64,000 nucleotides of DNA from contig NZ_BBYA01000011.1 in NCBI RefSeq assembly GCF_001050275.1, forward strand, positions 186,001 to 250,000, read 5' to 3'. A program made the translations under genes and the position numbers. Source of the stretch: Leptolinea tardivitalis. GTDB lineage: Bacteria > Chloroflexota > Anaerolineae > Anaerolineales > Anaerolineaceae. Shown one piece after another: positions 62,792 to 64,000 of the stretch (the stretch's first letter is position 1; every line of letters begins with the position of its first letter). Below the pieces are notes generated by a model. That model searched no databases. It had not been told where the DNA came from and saw only the letters and a list, made by a program, of their open reading frames with translations.

Positions 62792-64000
62792 ACTTTCAAT
62801 TGAGCAACAATTGCCTGAGATCGACTTGTCACCCCGATTTTTCTAAAAATGGATGAGATATGTTTCTTTACCGTGGACAGTGAAATGGATAACCGCGCGG
62901 CAATCTCGTAATTTGATAACCCCTGTTTAATCAAACCGAGGATTTCTTCCTCCCGTGACGTCAGGGGGATGATCATGTCATTTCCACTATGTAGAAGAGT
63001 TGATGAATGAAGACTTCTCACAGAAAAACGGTAGACAGGTTCATCCATGAACGATCGAATAAACTTAAGTGGATCACCTAATTCATGCGCGAGGAGAAGA
63101 TCCTCGTTACTACCTGTTAAATCCCCCATGGCATCACGAATCCTCGATCTAACGATAAGGAATTTAATTAAAACACCGGTCATATCCGATTTTTGGCATA
63201 GAGGAATGCACTGATTCGCATAATTTAATGCATCAGACAACTTACCGGCGGCTGCCAGAGCACGAATATGAATGAGAATGGAGGTATGTGACGCGTGGAA
63301 TTGATAAAGCCAGGGAGAGAGATCACTTACCGGCAATTCAACTGGTACCTCTCTGATTCTTGTATTAAAAATTAACAGATAGCGAATCGCTTGCAGATCA
63401 GCGAAAACCTGAGAATTATTATCCGGGGTTATATAATGTGAGACTCCATCCACAACCTCGAGAGCTTCATCAGCTTTCCCTCGGGCAATCAATAGTCTGA
63501 TCTGTGAAATTACTGAATTGAATAGAAAAAGCAGAGAGTGATTGATGCGACCGGCAGTAAGACCCTTGTTAAGGATTTCTTCGGCTTCATCAAGCCTGTT
63601 CATTTCAATTAATATGTATGCTAATGCAATATAAAGCGGGGCAGCAGCCGGTGTTTCTGCCATACGATTTTCGGCTGCCAGCCTGATCCCATCATGGCAT
63701 ATTTGGGCAGCTTTTATTAATTCTCCCCTGTCTGCCAGCAGATTGGCCAACGCAGTATGAGCGCCAATCAATGCTTGAGTGTTACCTTCCCGCCAGGTCA
63801 TAGGGATACCTGTTTGAAAAGCATATAATGATTCGCTAATCTGCCCCATTTGTTTATAAAGATGCCCGGATATGATCCATGCATTGCCTTCCAGAAGTGG
63901 AAAATCCGGGTGTGCTGTCTCTTTCGCCTTGTTGGCAAACTCCAATCCAGACTCACTCTGATGCCGGGAATACTCGAGCAGAGCCGTTAGAAGCATCTTT
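62764..64000 (-). CDS. LuxR-family (MalT-like) transcriptional regulator, C-terminal part (runs off the right edge)
   Basis: At least 410 residues; the frame is open to the window edge, so the N-terminal part, normally an NTPase domain, is missing. Residues shown are helical TPR-like repeats (LIGAHTALANLLADRGELIK, LDEAEEILNKGLTAGRINHS), as in MalT/STAND regulators, and end with a LuxR HTH: PLTSREEEILGLIKQGLSNY followed by EIAARLSISLSTVKKHISSI. An ATP- or ligand-gated activator is expected. Convergent with the DUF4173 gene. Confidence 0.88.
   Translation of the reverse strand, partial: KMLLTALLEYSRHQSESGLEFANKAKETAHPDFPLLEGNAWIISGHLYKQMGQISESLYAFQTGIPMTWREGNTQALIGAHTALANLLADRGELIKAAQICHDGIRLAAENRMAETPAAAPLYIALAYILIEMNRLDEAEEILNKGLTAGRINHSLLFLFNSVISQIRLLIARGKADEALEVVDGVSHYITPDNNSQVFADLQAIRYLLIFNTRIREVPVELPVSDLSPWLYQFHASHTSILIHIRALAAAGKLSDALNYANQCIPLCQKSDMTGVLIKFLIVRSRIRDAMGDLTGSNEDLLLAHELGDPLKFIRSFMDEPVYRFSVRSLHSSTLLHSGNDMIIPLTSREEEILGLIKQGLSNYEIAARLSISLSTVKKHISSIFRKIGVTSRSQAIVAQLKVKKQEDADI

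Overview
The window reads as a chromosomal segment of a free-living, motile bacterium, most probably from the Chloroflexota (Anaerolineae-like). This is inference from gene style: Thr/Pro-rich extracytoplasmic stalks, several lipoproteins with Pro/Thr linkers, M42 peptidase arrays, a MalT-like LuxR regulator and bactofilin-like membrane proteins. No rRNA is present and only one tRNA, so the placement cannot be proved here. No insertion sequence, phage or CRISPR array was seen.

Layout. (1) 1-1597, minus strand: the edge of a GT4 glycosyltransferase and a GT92-like glycosyltransferase, diverging from the flagellin gene. (2) 1904-20165, plus strand: a long flagellar block (fliC, fliD, three flaG paralogues, fliS, then flgC-fliE-fliF-fliG-fliH-fliI-fliJ-slt-flgB-fliK-flgD-flg_new-flgE, a second FliK-like gene, an FlhB C-domain homologue (FlhX) and a PilZ protein). 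(3) 20420-31658, plus strand: a complete chemotaxis operon (cheA, cheC, cheD, cheY, cheB, cheR, two cheX, a small ORF, a ParA-type ATPase, a CheW with a long N-terminal tail, an MCP and a second CheW). (4) 31867-47435: mixed housekeeping: a lipoprotein, a 3-hydroxyisobutyrate dehydrogenase-type oxidoreductase, tatC/tatA/tatB, tRNA-Lys, a TPR protein, DNA polymerase I, a 751-aa multidomain protein with a probable domesticated transposase domain, a DUF3592 protein, and wecC/wecB/GT4 surface-polysaccharide genes followed by a phosphoribosyltransferase. (5) 47582-64000: envelope and signalling genes: a bactofilin-like membrane protein, a minus-strand operon with three tandem M42 aminopeptidases plus a solute-binding lipoprotein, a 935-aa membrane protein with an HExxH motif, a histidine kinase/response regulator pair, a CPBP protease, a DUF4173 protein and a truncated LuxR-family regulator.

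How the genes work together. The flagellar block supplies basal body, MS ring, C-ring FliG, export ATPase complex, hook and filament, but FliM/FliN, FliPQR, FlhA/FlhB, MotAB, FlgK/FlgL and the sigma factor FliA are not in this window, and there are no L- or P-ring genes beside the hook genes. The chemotaxis operon would set CheY-P through CheA, with CheC/CheD and two CheX proteins as phosphatase/deamidase adaptation functions. The ParA-CheW pair suggests active positioning of the receptor array. The glycosyltransferases next to flagellin may modify the filament. An exact sigma-28 promoter (TAAA-N15-GCCGATAA) sits upstream of the second flaG gene, so late flagellar genes are probably under FliA control.

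The most unusual item is the protein at 40489-42744: a degenerate receiver domain, a Roadblock/LC7-like domain, a long acidic linker and a C-terminal fold resembling the IS200/Y1 HUH transposase with its HUH and tyrosine positions replaced.
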